Source of the DNA: Alkaliphilus flagellatus
GTDB taxonomy: Bacteria; Bacillota; Clostridia; Peptostreptococcales; Natronincolaceae
DNA: 64,000 nucleotides
Assembly: GCF_018919215.1 (NCBI RefSeq)
Contig: NZ_JAHLQK010000005.1
Span: 124,001-188,000, forward strand
Reading direction: 5' to 3'
This document shows, piece after piece, positions 34,716 through 44,796 of this stretch. The notes under the pieces were generated by a model. It saw only the letters and a program-made list of their open reading frames with translations, was not told the DNA's origin and did not search any database. A program made the position numbers and the translations under genes. The first letter of the stretch is position 1. Each line of letters begins with the position of its first letter.

Positions 34716-35804
34716 ATGGATTTTAAAATTAATCTACAGCTTTTTTCTGAAGAAAAAACAGAACAGGCAACCCCCAAAAAGAAAAAGGAAACTAGGGAAA
34801 AGGGGAATGTTCTACAGAGCAAAGAAATAAATTCGGCTTTTGTTCTTTTAGCAACATTTATAATGATAAATGCTTTTGCTACATTTATTGGAATAACTCT
34901 TAGAAATACGACAAGCTATATTTATGATCAATATTTAGCTTTAGACTTCATATTTTCATTAAAAAACCTCCAAACTCTTTTAATTAATGCTATAATAAGT
35001 TTTTTTATTATTGTAGCACCTATAGCCTTAACTAATTTGGTAGTTGGTGTTGCAGCAAGCTATCTACAAGTTGGAGTTTTGTTTACCACAAAACCTTTAG
35101 CTATTGATATTAAAAAAATAAATCCAATTGAAGGATTTAAGCGAATGTTTTCTATGAAGTCTATTATAGAGCTTTTAAAGGCACTGATTCGAATTATAGT
35201 TATTGGTTATATATCTTATAATTACGTTAAAGGACAAATAGTCACTATTTTAGAGACTATAGGAATGGACATAGGAACAATATTAAAATTAATTTTAAAG
35301 ATGTCAATAAGTATTGGAATAAAAGCAGGATCAATATTAGTTGTACTTGCCGCCTTAGATTATTTTTATCAAAGATATGAATATAATAAAAATTTAAAAA
35401 TGTCTAAACAAGAAATTAAAGAAGAATATAAACAAACTGAAGGAAATCCACAAATAAAATCAAAAATTAAAGAGAAGCAAAGACAGATGTCGATGCAAAG
35501 AATGATGCAAGATATTCCGAAGGCAGATGTAATTATTACAAACCCTACTCACTTTGCCATCGGAATTAAATATAATCCTAAAGAATTTGATGCTCCAAGG
35601 GTTATTGCAAAGGGGCAAGACCTTATAGCACAAAATATTAAGAAAATTGCTTTAGAAAATAACATTCCAATTGTTGAGAATAAGCCATTGGCTAGAACCT
35701 TATATGATAGCGTAGATATAGGGCAATTTGTACCACCTGAGCTTTATCAGGCTGTTGCGGAAGTATTAGCTTACGTTTATCGTATTAATAATAAGATTGA
35801 ATAG
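34716..35804 (+). CDS. flhB: Flagellar export switch protein FlhB
   Basis: Substrate-specificity switch of the export apparatus. The 362 residues have an N-terminal EEKTEQATPKKKKETREKGN segment, four membrane helices (about 34-210), and the cytoplasmic domain with the self-cleavage motif NPTH at 276-279, cut between Asn and Pro. The end of the gene overlaps the upstream ATG of the flhA frame, but flhA most likely starts after the stop. Confidence 0.97.
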   Translation: MDFKINLQLFSEEKTEQATPKKKKETREKGNVLQSKEINSAFVLLATFIMINAFATFIGITLRNTTSYIYDQYLALDFIFSLKNLQTLLINAIISFFIIVAPIALTNLVVGVAASYLQVGVLFTTKPLAIDIKKINPIEGFKRMFSMKSIIELLKALIRIIVIGYISYNYVKGQIVTILETIGMDIGTILKLILKMSISIGIKAGSILVVLAALDYFYQRYEYNKNLKMSKQEIKEEYKQTEGNPQIKSKIKEKQRQMSMQRMMQDIPKADVIITNPTHFAIGIKYNPKEFDAPRVIAKGQDLIAQNIKKIALENNIPIVENKPLARTLYDSVDIGQFVPPELYQAVAEVLAYVYRINNKIE

Positions 35805-35814
35805 GGGAGAGAAC

Positions 35815-37845
35815 ATGAAGAAGTATGGAGACATTGTAGTTACACTTGCAATAATAGCTATTATAGTAATTATTATTATACCTGTTCCACTAGGTGCTCT
35901 TGATGTTTTGTTAAGTTTTAATATTTCTCTATCCTTGTTGATTTTGATTAAAGCTATGTACACAGAAGAAGCTTTGGAATTTTCAATTTTTCCATCTCTT
36001 TTGTTAATTACTACCTTATTTAGATTAGCCCTCAATGTTACTACTACTAGATATATATTATCTACTGGCTCTGCTGGTGGATTAATTGATACTTTTGGTA
36101 GCTTTGTTATGCAAGGAAATGCAGTTGTTGGATTTGTAATATTTTTAATAATAATAATTATACAATTTATGGTAATCACTAAGGGCTCTGAAAGAGTTTC
36201 AGAGGTGGCAGCTAGATTTACATTAGATGCAATGCCTGGAAAACAAATGGCGATAGATGCAGATCTTAATGCTGGTCTTATAGATGATCAAGAAGCTAGG
36301 GAAAGAAGAAAGAAAGTACAAAGAGAATCTGATTTTTATGGAGCTATGGATGGAGCAAGTAAGTTTGTTAAAGGTGATTCTATTGCAGGTATTATTATTA
36401 CTATCATTAACATTATTGGAGGATTTGCAATAGGTATGTTAGCTGGCGATTTGAGTTTTGGAGAGGCCCTTCAAAAGTATACTATATTAACAGTAGGGGA
36501 TGGACTGGTTAGCCAAATTCCTGCTTTGTTAATTTCGACAGCTACTGGTATAGTTGTAACAAGAGCTGCATCTGAAGGAAACTTAGGTAATGATTTAATT
36601 AAGCAGTTATTTAATAATCATAAAATAATGTTTATAATTTCTGGGGTTTTAGTTGTATTTGCTATTGCAGGATTACCACGGGTACCATTTATATTACTAG
36701 CTTTATTATTTTTATATCTAGGTATGAATTTAAGAAAAGCTGTAATCAAAGCTGAAACAGAAGTAGTACCAGATAAAATTACCGAAACAGTGGATGAAAA
36801 AAGAAAACCAGAAAATGTTATACCTTTGCTTAATGTAGACCCTATTGAGTTGGAATTTGGATACGGGATTATACCACTAGCCGATGCTAGCCAAGGTGGA
36901 GATCTTTTTGATCGCTTAGTTATGATTAGAAGACAATGCGCTCTTGAACTCGGAATTATAGTTCCAATGTTTAGGCTTAGAGACAATATTCAATTAGAGC
37001 CTAATCATTATATAATAAAAATTAAAGGTGTTGAAATTACGTCAGGTGAAATAATGTTTGATCATTATTTAGCGATGAATCCAGGAATGGCTGATGGTGA
37101 ACTAGAGGGTATTGATACGGTGGAACCAGCCTTTGGATTACCAGCTAAATGGATAAACGAGCAAGAACGAGAAAAAGCAGAGATATTTGGATATACCGTG
37201 GTAGATCCTCCTTCAATTATAGCAACCCATTTGACTGAAGTAGTTAAAAAACATGCCTACGAATTATTAGGTAGACAAGATGTTAAAAAGTTAATAGATA
37301 ATGTTAAAGAAAGTCATCCTGCTTTAGTAGAAGAGCTAATTCCTGCTCAAATGAGTCTGGGAGAAATCCAAAAAGTATTATATAATCTATTAAAAGAAGG
37401 TGTTTCAATAAGAGATATGGTTACTATTCTTGAAACATTGGCGGATTATTCAAATATGACTAGAGACGCAGATATGCTCACAGAGTATGTAAGACAAGCT
37501 TTAAGTAGAGCCATTACTAAACAATTTATACCTAACCAACCTGCAAAAGTAATAACGGTTGATCAGCAACTAGAACAAAAAATTATGGAATCTATTCAAC
37601 AAACTGATAGAGGTACATATATTGCAATGGATCCAGATTTAATTCAATCGATTTTAAACAATTTATCTTATCAATTACAAAAATTAATTAATCTAGGTGA
37701 ACAGCCTATTATTATTACTGCTCCAATTGTTAGGCTGTATTTAAAGAGATTAACGGAGCAACTTACTTCTGACTTAGTTGTTTTATCTTACAATGAAGTT
37801 GATCCATCTGTAGAAATCGAATCTGTTGGGATGGTGAGAATATAG
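35815..37845 (+). CDS. flhA: Flagellar export gate protein FlhA
   Basis: Nonameric export-gate ring and substrate-chaperone docking platform. The 676 residues have seven to eight N-terminal membrane helices (about 10-310) with the FHIPEP-family block RFTLDAMPGKQMAIDADLNAG then DD.EAR.RR, and a large cytoplasmic domain. ATG 35815 follows AGGGGAGA; an in-frame ATG 18 bases earlier lies inside flhB. The stop is directly followed by the flhF ATG. Confidence 0.97.
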   Translation: MKKYGDIVVTLAIIAIIVIIIIPVPLGALDVLLSFNISLSLLILIKAMYTEEALEFSIFPSLLLITTLFRLALNVTTTRYILSTGSAGGLIDTFGSFVMQGNAVVGFVIFLIIIIIQFMVITKGSERVSEVAARFTLDAMPGKQMAIDADLNAGLIDDQEARERRKKVQRESDFYGAMDGASKFVKGDSIAGIIITIINIIGGFAIGMLAGDLSFGEALQKYTILTVGDGLVSQIPALLISTATGIVVTRAASEGNLGNDLIKQLFNNHKIMFIISGVLVVFAIAGLPRVPFILLALLFLYLGMNLRKAVIKAETEVVPDKITETVDEKRKPENVIPLLNVDPIELEFGYGIIPLADASQGGDLFDRLVMIRRQCALELGIIVPMFRLRDNIQLEPNHYIIKIKGVEITSGEIMFDHYLAMNPGMADGELEGIDTVEPAFGLPAKWINEQEREKAEIFGYTVVDPPSIIATHLTEVVKKHAYELLGRQDVKKLIDNVKESHPALVEELIPAQMSLGEIQKVLYNLLKEGVSIRDMVTILETLADYSNMTRDADMLTEYVRQALSRAITKQFIPNQPAKVITVDQQLEQKIMESIQQTDRGTYIAMDPDLIQSILNNLSYQLQKLINLGEQPIIITAPIVRLYLKRLTEQLTSDLVVLSYNEVDPSVEIESVGMVRI

Positions 37846-38979
37846 ATGAAAGTAAAAAAATTTTATGGTGTTGATAACCATGACGTTATAACTAAAGTAA
37901 AGAGTGAGTTAGGATCAAATGCTGTAATTCTTCATCAGAGAAAAGTTAAACCCAAAGGTATATTTGGTTTCTTAAAAAAATCAGTTGTAGAAGTGGTAGC
38001 TGCAATTGAAGAAAATGAAATAGCTACAACAATGACTAATATAACCAATATGGCTAAGGCTCAAGAGATAAATCTAAGAGAAAGAGCAACGTTAAAGTCT
38101 AAAGATAAGGAACTACAAATGGAAATAAATGATATTAAATCTATGCTAGGTACTGTAGTCAACCAAATGCAAAGTATTAACTTATCAAAAGCAACCGATG
38201 ACTTAAATAGTAAAAAAAATAGTTACATATATAACGTGTTGCGTGAAAATGAAATAGATGAGGAATTAATTAATGAACTTTTAAATAATTGCGATATTGA
38301 TATTAATGATTTAGAACTGAAAGATAAAGAAACTATCAAAAAAATCCTGGCACAGATTATACCAACAACTATTAATAATAATATAGACTTTAATTCAAAG
38401 GTTATATTTTTTGTCGGTCCTACAGGTGTAGGTAAAACAACTACAATTGCGAAAATTGCTGCAAACTATAATTTGGAAAAAGGTTTAAATGTTGGATTAA
38501 TAAGTGCAGATACATATCGGATAGCTGCTGTAGAACAATTGAAGGTTTATAGTGATATTTTAAATATTCCATTGGAAGTAATTTATTCGCCTAAGGAAAT
38601 TCATACTGCTCTTGAACGTCTTAGTAATAGCGATATAATCATGATTGATACTGCTGGCAGAAGTCATAAGAATAGTGAACATGTAGATGAATTAGCTTTA
38701 CTTTTAAATGAAGTAAAAAATAAAAGCGTTTATTTAGTAATTAGCTCGACCACTAAGAATAGTGATTTAAAAGATATTTTAAAAACATATAGTTTTATAG
38801 AGGATTATAAAATTATTTTTACAAAATTAGATGAAGTTAGCACCTACGGACCGATTTTAAATATTGCTATGAGAGAACCTGAATATATTTCCTATGTAAC
38901 TACTGGACAAAGTGTTCCTGATGATATTGAAGTGGTAACTTCAAATAAAATTTTAGATATGTTACTGAAGGAGATATAA
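37846..38979 (+). CDS. flhF: Flagellar placement GTPase FlhF
   Basis: SRP-type GTPase that sets flagellar position. The 377 residues have a basic N-terminal region with a coiled stretch (about 60-115), then the N and G domains: GPTGVGKT (191-198), ADTYRIAA (221-228), DTAGR (268-272) and a FTKLDE in place of TKLDG, as is usual in FlhF. It starts on the base after the flhA stop; translation probably depends on the upstream gene. Confidence 0.96.
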   Translation: MKVKKFYGVDNHDVITKVKSELGSNAVILHQRKVKPKGIFGFLKKSVVEVVAAIEENEIATTMTNITNMAKAQEINLRERATLKSKDKELQMEINDIKSMLGTVVNQMQSINLSKATDDLNSKKNSYIYNVLRENEIDEELINELLNNCDIDINDLELKDKETIKKILAQIIPTTINNNIDFNSKVIFFVGPTGVGKTTTIAKIAANYNLEKGLNVGLISADTYRIAAVEQLKVYSDILNIPLEVIYSPKEIHTALERLSNSDIIMIDTAGRSHKNSEHVDELALLLNEVKNKSVYLVISSTTKNSDLKDILKTYSFIEDYKIIFTKLDEVSTYGPILNIAMREPEYISYVTTGQSVPDDIEVVTSNKILDMLLKEI

Positions 38980-38983
38980 TAAG

Positions 38984-39874
38984 ATGGACCAAGCCGCCAA
39001 ATTGCGAGAGTTAATTAATAGTAGAAGAATGTATTCTAAACAAATTGCCGCACATAATGAGAATATCACTAAGGATGCTAGAATAATATGTGTTACTAGT
39101 GGAAAGGGTGGGGTTGGCAAAACAAACTTTACAATTAATTTAGGTATGGAATTGACTAAATTAAATAATAGAGTAGTTATTATAGATGCAGATTTAGGCC
39201 TAGCTAATATTGATGTAGTTTTAGGAACAGTCCCTAAATATACTTTACTTGACGTTATTCATAATGATAAATCCTTAGATGAAGTTATGATAAATGGCCC
39301 TAATGATATAAAGATTATATCTGGTGGATCTGGAGTCCTTGAGTTAGTAGATATGTCTTTAGCATCTATACAGCAGTTAATTGAAAAACTCAACTCTATA
39401 AATAATTACGCAGATATTATTTTGATTGATACAGGAGCAGGTTTATCTAACTCAGTTCTATCTTTTGTTCTTTCAGCTCAAGAAATTATAATTGTTACTA
39501 CGCCTGAACCAACATCTATAACAGATGCATATGCTATGATTAAAACTATAAATTTAAAAGATAAAAATAAAAAAATAAAGGTTATAGTTAACAGAGTGGA
39601 GAATATAACTGAAGGTAATATTGCTTTTGAAAAACTAAACAATGCGTCTAAACGTTTTCTATCAATGGATTTAGAAAAATTAGGTCATATTTTTGATGAT
39701 AATAGTGTTAGTAGATCTGTAAAAAAACAAAGACCTTTTACAATGGAATATCCTAATAGCATTGCTAGTAAAAACATTAAAAATATTGCTATAAAACTTG
39801 TAAATGATGTTACATTTGAAAGTAGCAATGTTTTTGATAACTTTTTTAAAAAGCTAGTTAATTTTTTAAGATAG
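38984..39874 (+). CDS. flhG: MinD-like ATPase FlhG (YlxH)
   Basis: ParA/MinD-family ATPase that controls flagellar number and stimulates FlhF. The 296 residues begin MDQAAKLREL, matching the DQAxxLR activator peptide that triggers FlhF GTP hydrolysis. The deviant Walker A KGGVGKT is at 41-47, and DADLGLANIDV follows at about 67-77. A C-terminal amphipathic, basic helix is likely the membrane anchor. It lies four bases after flhF. Confidence 0.96.
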   Translation: MDQAAKLRELINSRRMYSKQIAAHNENITKDARIICVTSGKGGVGKTNFTINLGMELTKLNNRVVIIDADLGLANIDVVLGTVPKYTLLDVIHNDKSLDEVMINGPNDIKIISGGSGVLELVDMSLASIQQLIEKLNSINNYADIILIDTGAGLSNSVLSFVLSAQEIIIVTTPEPTSITDAYAMIKTINLKDKNKKIKVIVNRVENITEGNIAFEKLNNASKRFLSMDLEKLGHIFDDNSVSRSVKKQRPFTMEYPNSIASKNIKNIAIKLVNDVTFESSNVFDNFFKKLVNFLR

Positions 39875-39884
39875 GAGGATTAAT

Positions 39885-40547
39885 ATGAATATATTCTCTG
39901 AGTTGAAAATTGGAGATAAATTAAGTGTAGAGTTTTGTGATGAAGATACTAATCAGGGACAAAACAATATGCTTAATACTCAACTTATTGATATAGATAT
40001 AAATGATAATTGTTTACATATTTCATCTCCAATTTATAGAGGAAAAAGATACTCCCTCTATGAAGGACAAAAAATTACTATGTTTTTTTATCGTAAAAAA
40101 GGAGTATACCAATTTGATGCGAAAGTAATAAAAAAAATAGAATCAAATATCGTAACCTTTGTACTTAAGCTTATAGGAGATGTACAAAAGATTCAAAGAA
40201 GAAATTATTATAGGCTACCCATCGTTACTGATGCTATCTTAAAAAAACATAAAAATGATAAAATTCTTGAGTTCGAATGTGTCACTAAGGATTTAAGTGG
40301 TGGTGGAGTTAAAATTGCTTGTAAAAATGAAGTGGAAAAGTCAGACAATATTACAATTGACATTTATCTTGATGAAGATCAGGTAATTACTATGGACGGA
40401 GAAGTAATTCGTATTACTAAAGATTTAGATAATAATCTTTATGAAATAGGAATTAAATTTAAAGAAACTAACGAAACAGGCACAGATAGAATATTTAGTT
40501 TTATTTTTGAGAAACAAAGATTAATGCGTAAAAAAGGATTGATATAG
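39885..40547 (+). CDS. PilZ domain c-di-GMP-binding protein (YcgR/YpfA type)
   Basis: Cyclic-di-GMP receptor of the flagellar-brake type. The 220 residues join an N-terminal YcgR-like barrel (about 1-98) and a C-terminal PilZ domain. Both c-di-GMP motifs are present: RxxxR at R106-R110 within QRRNYYR, and DxSxxG at D136-S138-G141 within KDLSGGG. The setting between flhG and cheB suggests that c-di-GMP slows or stops the motor, as YpfA does in Bacillus; this is inference. Confidence 0.93.
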   Translation: MNIFSELKIGDKLSVEFCDEDTNQGQNNMLNTQLIDIDINDNCLHISSPIYRGKRYSLYEGQKITMFFYRKKGVYQFDAKVIKKIESNIVTFVLKLIGDVQKIQRRNYYRLPIVTDAILKKHKNDKILEFECVTKDLSGGGVKIACKNEVEKSDNITIDIYLDEDQVITMDGEVIRITKDLDNNLYEIGIKFKETNETGTDRIFSFIFEKQRLMRKKGLI

Positions 40548-40548
40548 A

Positions 40549-41634
40549 ATGAGTTCTAACAATAAAAAAGTTAAGGTGCTTGTTGTAGATGATTCTGCTT
40601 TTATGAGAAAAATCTTAGCAGATATATTAAGTAGTAATGAAACAGTAGAAGTAATAGGCATGGCTAAAAATGGAGTAGAAGCTATAAGACTTATACAACT
40701 TTTAAAGCCTGATGTAGTTACTATGGATATTGAAATGCCTATTTTAAATGGAATAGATGCCCTAAAAGAAATTATGAAGACTAATCCAGTTCCGGTAATA
40801 ATGCTAAGTAGTTTAACGTCAGATGGTGCAGAGGCAACTTTAACTTGTTTAGATATTGGAGCTGTCGATTTTGTTCAAAAGCCTTCTAGTGTTTTTAGAA
40901 TTAATATAGATGATCTTAAAAAAGAATTAGTTAATAAAATTAATATTGCTTCAAAAGTAGATTTGACTTTTAAGAATAGAAAGCAATCTGTAAAAAACAA
41001 TAAATTAGAATTAATTCAAAACTCCAACAAAACATCTACTCACAATAGAAAAGACAAACATTATTTTATTGTTATAGGGACTTCTACTGGAGGGCCTAGA
41101 GCCTTGCAACATGTACTTCCATTAATGCCTAAAGATATTCCAGCAAGTATTTTAATTGTTCAACATATGCCACCAGGCTTTACAAAATCTTTAGCTGAAA
41201 GATTAAATAGTATGTCAAATATTGCTGTAAAGGAAGCCGAGGATGATGAAAAAATTCTCCCTGGCTATGCCTATATTGCACCAGGGAATTATCATTTGGA
41301 GATAAAAACAAAGTCTAACAGTGATATTTTTATTAAACTATCACAGGAAGAACCCGTTTCAGGACACAGACCATCGGTCGATGCACTATTTAAATCTGTT
41401 GCGAATAATATTGATGAAAATATTATTGCTGTTATTATGACTGGAATGGGAGCAGATGGTTCAAATGGTGTAAAGGAACTTAAAGATAATACGGACTGTT
41501 ATGTTATTGCACAGGATGAAGATACGAGTGTAGTTTATGGTATGCCAAAAAGTGCAGTAAATATGGGAGTTGTAGATGACATTGTTCCATTACATGAAAT
41601 TACAAACTATATATTAAAAAAGTTGGGAGTGTAA
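40549..41634 (+). CDS. cheB: Chemotaxis response regulator methylesterase CheB
   Basis: Removes methyl groups from (and deamidates) chemoreceptors as part of adaptation. The 361 residues combine a receiver (D14-D15, phospho-acceptor D60, KPSS after) with a methylesterase domain (from about 165): the Ser in GTSTGGP, the His in VQHMPPGFTKSLAERL and the Asp in TGMGADG form the triad. No CheR methyltransferase is encoded in the window, so it must be elsewhere. Confidence 0.97.
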   Translation: MSSNNKKVKVLVVDDSAFMRKILADILSSNETVEVIGMAKNGVEAIRLIQLLKPDVVTMDIEMPILNGIDALKEIMKTNPVPVIMLSSLTSDGAEATLTCLDIGAVDFVQKPSSVFRINIDDLKKELVNKINIASKVDLTFKNRKQSVKNNKLELIQNSNKTSTHNRKDKHYFIVIGTSTGGPRALQHVLPLMPKDIPASILIVQHMPPGFTKSLAERLNSMSNIAVKEAEDDEKILPGYAYIAPGNYHLEIKTKSNSDIFIKLSQEEPVSGHRPSVDALFKSVANNIDENIIAVIMTGMGADGSNGVKELKDNTDCYVIAQDEDTSVVYGMPKSAVNMGVVDDIVPLHEITNYILKKLGV

Positions 41635-41638
41635 TTCT

Positions 41639-43684
41639 ATGGATATAAATCAATATTTAGAAATATTTATTGAAGAATCAAAGGAGCATTTACAAAACAT
41701 GAATTCGAATTTATTGTATTTAGAAAATCATCCCGAAGATACAAATACATTAAATGAGATTTTTAGGGTAGCTCATACATTAAAAGGTATGTCTGCAACT
41801 ATGGGCTTCAATAATATTGCACATTTGACTCACGAGATGGAAAATGTTTTAGATTATATCCGAAGAGGAAATATGAAAGTCAACACAGAAATAACAGATC
41901 TCTTATTTGAATGTTTTGATAGATTGGAAGGGTATATAAATAATGTTGAAGCCAATAGTGAAGAAGGAAATGATTCTGCATTAGAATTGATTGATAAGTT
42001 GCAAATATCTAAACTAGTTGATATAAATGCTAATGATAAAGATCAAGATGAAAAGAAAATAAAACTTAATGCTAACAAAACAATAAAATCAACTATTGAA
42101 TTCAATGAATATCTGAGTAATGTTGTTTCTACAGCTATAAAAGATGGACTTAATGTTAACTTAATAAAAATAACATTAGATGGTAATTGTATGTTAAAGT
42201 CAGCAAGAGCTTATATAATTATAAGTACACTTGAAAAATTTTCAGATATAGTTCAATCTAATCCTAGTATAGAAGAGATTGAAGATGAAAAATTTGATCT
42301 ATCTTTTGAATTAGTATTAATAACAAAACACAATGAGGAGTTTATTAGAAAGGAACTAAGTTCTATATCTGAAGTTGAATCTATAGAAATAAGTCCAGTG
42401 CTATCAGAAAATATTGATATATCTCAAAAAAATGATGTTGTTAATAATACTGACAAGATACAAGTAGTAGAGGAAAATAAGCAGCAAGAAAATGAAGAAG
42501 CGAAAAATAAAAAATCAAAAACAAGTAAAACTGTAAGGGTTGATATAGATCGTTTAGATAACTTAATGAACTTAGTTAGTGAGCTTATTATAATAAAGAC
42601 CCGATTAGAAGATGCTGGAGATGAAAGAGGTAGACAAAATACGAGTGAAGCTATTGAATACCTCGAAAGGATAACAACAAACTTACATGATGCAGTAATG
42701 AAAGTAAGAATGGTTCCGATTGAAAGAGTATTTAATCGTTTCCCTCGAATGGTAAGAGATCTATCTAAGGATTTAGGAAAAGATATAACATTGATTTTGT
42801 CGGGGGAAGAAACTGAGGTAGATCGTACTGTAATTGACGAAATAGGGGATCCTCTTATTCATTTAATACGTAACTCCATTGATCATGGTATTGAAGAGAT
42901 CGATAAAAGACTAGAGTTAGGAAAACAAAGAACTGGAACCGTTAAACTTTCCGCATATCCTGATGGTAACAGTGTAGTAATTGAAGTAGAAGATGATGGT
43001 AGCGGAATAAATATTGAGAAAGTAAAAAATAAAGCAATTGAGAGAGGAATAATTACAACTCAGGATACACAATTAATGGACAATAAAGAACTTATACAGC
43101 TATTATTTAGTCCAGGATTTAGCACGGCTGATAAAATATCGGATATTTCTGGACGTGGCGTGGGACTTGATGTAGTTAAAACGAAAATAGAGTCCTTAGG
43201 TGGAATCGTTGAAGCAGATACAACTTTAGGAAAAGGAACAAAGTTTATTATTAGACTTCCCCTTACACTAGCTATAATTCAAGCATTGTTAGTTGTAGTT
43301 GGGTCAGAAAAGTATGCTATACCTTTAAATTCAATAAAAGAAATTACAACTATAGAAAAAAGTAGTATTCGTAGAGTTCAAAAAAACGAAGTTGTTTTAT
43401 ATAGAGATTCAACATTACCTATATTAAGACTTTCTGAGTTACTGAATGTACCTAATACGAATAGTGATATTGATAGTGATAATTTTGATGAGGATGTAAT
43501 TGTAGTTATCGTAAAAAAGGGAGATAAGGATGCAGGCCTAATTGTAGACAAGCTAATAGGACAACAGGAGATTGTGATAAAATCATTAGGTAAATATCTT
43601 TCAACAATTCGGTCAATTGCAGGCGCTACAATTTTAGGTAATGGATCAGTAGCTTTAATTGTAGATACTAATTCTTTCTTTTAA
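41639..43684 (+). CDS. cheA: Chemotaxis histidine kinase CheA
   Basis: Receptor-coupled histidine kinase. The 681 residues show P1 with phospho-acceptor His46 in RVAHTLKGM; a P2-like region; the P3 dimerisation helices (VDIDRLDNLMNLVSELII); the P4 kinase with N box HLIRNSIDHGIE, G1 DDGSGI, F box LFSPGFST and G2 GRGVGLDVV; and the CheW-like P5 domain. A single P1 is seen. It lies four bases after cheB. Confidence 0.97.
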   Translation: MDINQYLEIFIEESKEHLQNMNSNLLYLENHPEDTNTLNEIFRVAHTLKGMSATMGFNNIAHLTHEMENVLDYIRRGNMKVNTEITDLLFECFDRLEGYINNVEANSEEGNDSALELIDKLQISKLVDINANDKDQDEKKIKLNANKTIKSTIEFNEYLSNVVSTAIKDGLNVNLIKITLDGNCMLKSARAYIIISTLEKFSDIVQSNPSIEEIEDEKFDLSFELVLITKHNEEFIRKELSSISEVESIEISPVLSENIDISQKNDVVNNTDKIQVVEENKQQENEEAKNKKSKTSKTVRVDIDRLDNLMNLVSELIIIKTRLEDAGDERGRQNTSEAIEYLERITTNLHDAVMKVRMVPIERVFNRFPRMVRDLSKDLGKDITLILSGEETEVDRTVIDEIGDPLIHLIRNSIDHGIEEIDKRLELGKQRTGTVKLSAYPDGNSVVIEVEDDGSGINIEKVKNKAIERGIITTQDTQLMDNKELIQLLFSPGFSTADKISDISGRGVGLDVVKTKIESLGGIVEADTTLGKGTKFIIRLPLTLAIIQALLVVVGSEKYAIPLNSIKEITTIEKSSIRRVQKNEVVLYRDSTLPILRLSELLNVPNTNSDIDSDNFDEDVIVVIVKKGDKDAGLIVDKLIGQQEIVIKSLGKYLSTIRSIAGATILGNGSVALIVDTNSFF

Positions 43685-43728
43685 TTCTTATAGTCTAATA
43701 AAGGATAATTTTTCAAGGGGTGAATAAT

Positions 43729-44166
43729 ATGAGTTCGATAAATCAATATGTTGTATTTAAGTTAAATAATGAGAGCTATGGATTATTAATTGAGTATGTC
43801 GAAACAATTGAAAAACTTACTGAAATAACTAGAGTTCCTAGTGCGCCATACTACATAAGTGGAGTAATAAATTTAAGGGGAGAGGTTATACCAGTAGTAG
43901 ATCTTCGAAGGAGATTTCAGTTAGAAAATGTTAGTAACACAGATGAAAATAGGATTATTGTACTTTCTTTTGAAGAGATGAATGTAGGGATACTAGTAGA
44001 TTCATGTTCTGAGGTTGTTACATTGGATACGAACCAAATTGATAAAGCCTATGATCTAATAAGTTCCTTTGAGGATGACTATATTCAGGGCATTGGTAAG
44101 TTTGATGAAAGAATGATCATTATAGTAGATATTCCTAAACTTCTAATAAATAATATTACTGGGTAA
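43729..44166 (+). CDS. cheW: Chemotaxis coupling protein CheW
   Basis: Adaptor joining receptors to CheA. The 145 residues are a single CheW domain with NLRGEVIPVVDLRRRF and GILVDSCSEVVTL. ATG 43729 follows AAGGGGTGA; a GTG nine bases upstream is in frame but overlaps that site. Confidence 0.96.
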   Translation: MSSINQYVVFKLNNESYGLLIEYVETIEKLTEITRVPSAPYYISGVINLRGEVIPVVDLRRRFQLENVSNTDENRIIVLSFEEMNVGILVDSCSEVVTLDTNQIDKAYDLISSFEDDYIQGIGKFDERMIIIVDIPKLLINNITG

Positions 44167-44178
44167 GGGGGAATATTA

Positions 44179-44796
44179 TTGGATTTATCAATAGAGGACT
44201 TAAATAATTTGCATTTAGATGTATTAAGAGAAATTGGTAATATTGGTGCTGGAAATGCAGCTACAGCCTTAGCTGGATTGATTAATAAAAGAATAGATAT
44301 GAATGTACCATCTGTAAAAATTTTAGATTTTAATGACGTAAGTGCAGTTTTAGGCGGAGAAGAAATTGTTGTATCTGGTGTTTATTTTGAAGTTGAGGGT
44401 GATATTGAAGGTAATATTATGTTTTTACTTGACTTAAGATCTGCAAAGGTTTTAACAAATATTTTAATGGGTAGGGAAGATCCTAGCAATGAATTAGATG
44501 AAATGGATCATTCGGCTCTACAGGAAATAGGAAATATTTTATCTGGAGCCTATATATCTTCACTGTCATCTTTAACTAATTTAAACATTAAAATATCTAT
44601 TCCATCATTATGTATAGACATGGCAGGGGCAATAATCAGTGTACCCGCAATACAATTTGGATATATGGGAGATAAAGTTTTATTAATTGAAACAATACTC
44701 CAAGATGGTAACGACACAGTAAAAGGTAATTTTTTTCTCATTCCAGAAGCTAAATCTTTCAAAACTCTATTAAATAGTCTAGGAGTGTATATTTAA
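44179..44796 (+). CDS. cheC: CheY-P phosphatase CheC
   Basis: Adaptation phosphatase of Gram-positive chemotaxis. The 205 residues carry two intact E..N active sites (REIGNIGAGN and QEIGNILSGA) in a pseudo-two-fold fold. In Bacillus, CheC pairs with CheD, encoded directly after it here. TTG start 44179, six bases after AAGGGGGA. The stop is followed at once by the cheD ATG. Confidence 0.95.
   Translation: MDLSIEDLNNLHLDVLREIGNIGAGNAATALAGLINKRIDMNVPSVKILDFNDVSAVLGGEEIVVSGVYFEVEGDIEGNIMFLLDLRSAKVLTNILMGREDPSNELDEMDHSALQEIGNILSGAYISSLSSLTNLNIKISIPSLCIDMAGAIISVPAIQFGYMGDKVLLIETILQDGNDTVKGNFFLIPEAKSFKTLLNSLGVYI

Noticed and set aside
34741-34770. CodY-box-like TTTTCTGAAGAAAA in flhB
   Set aside because: It encodes the conserved FlhB N-terminal FSEEKTE motif, so coding constraint explains it.
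35766-36179. A 137-codon minus-strand frame over flhB-flhA
   Set aside because: It is antisense to the conserved start of FlhA and has an Ile/Asn/Thr-rich composition without recognisable motifs.
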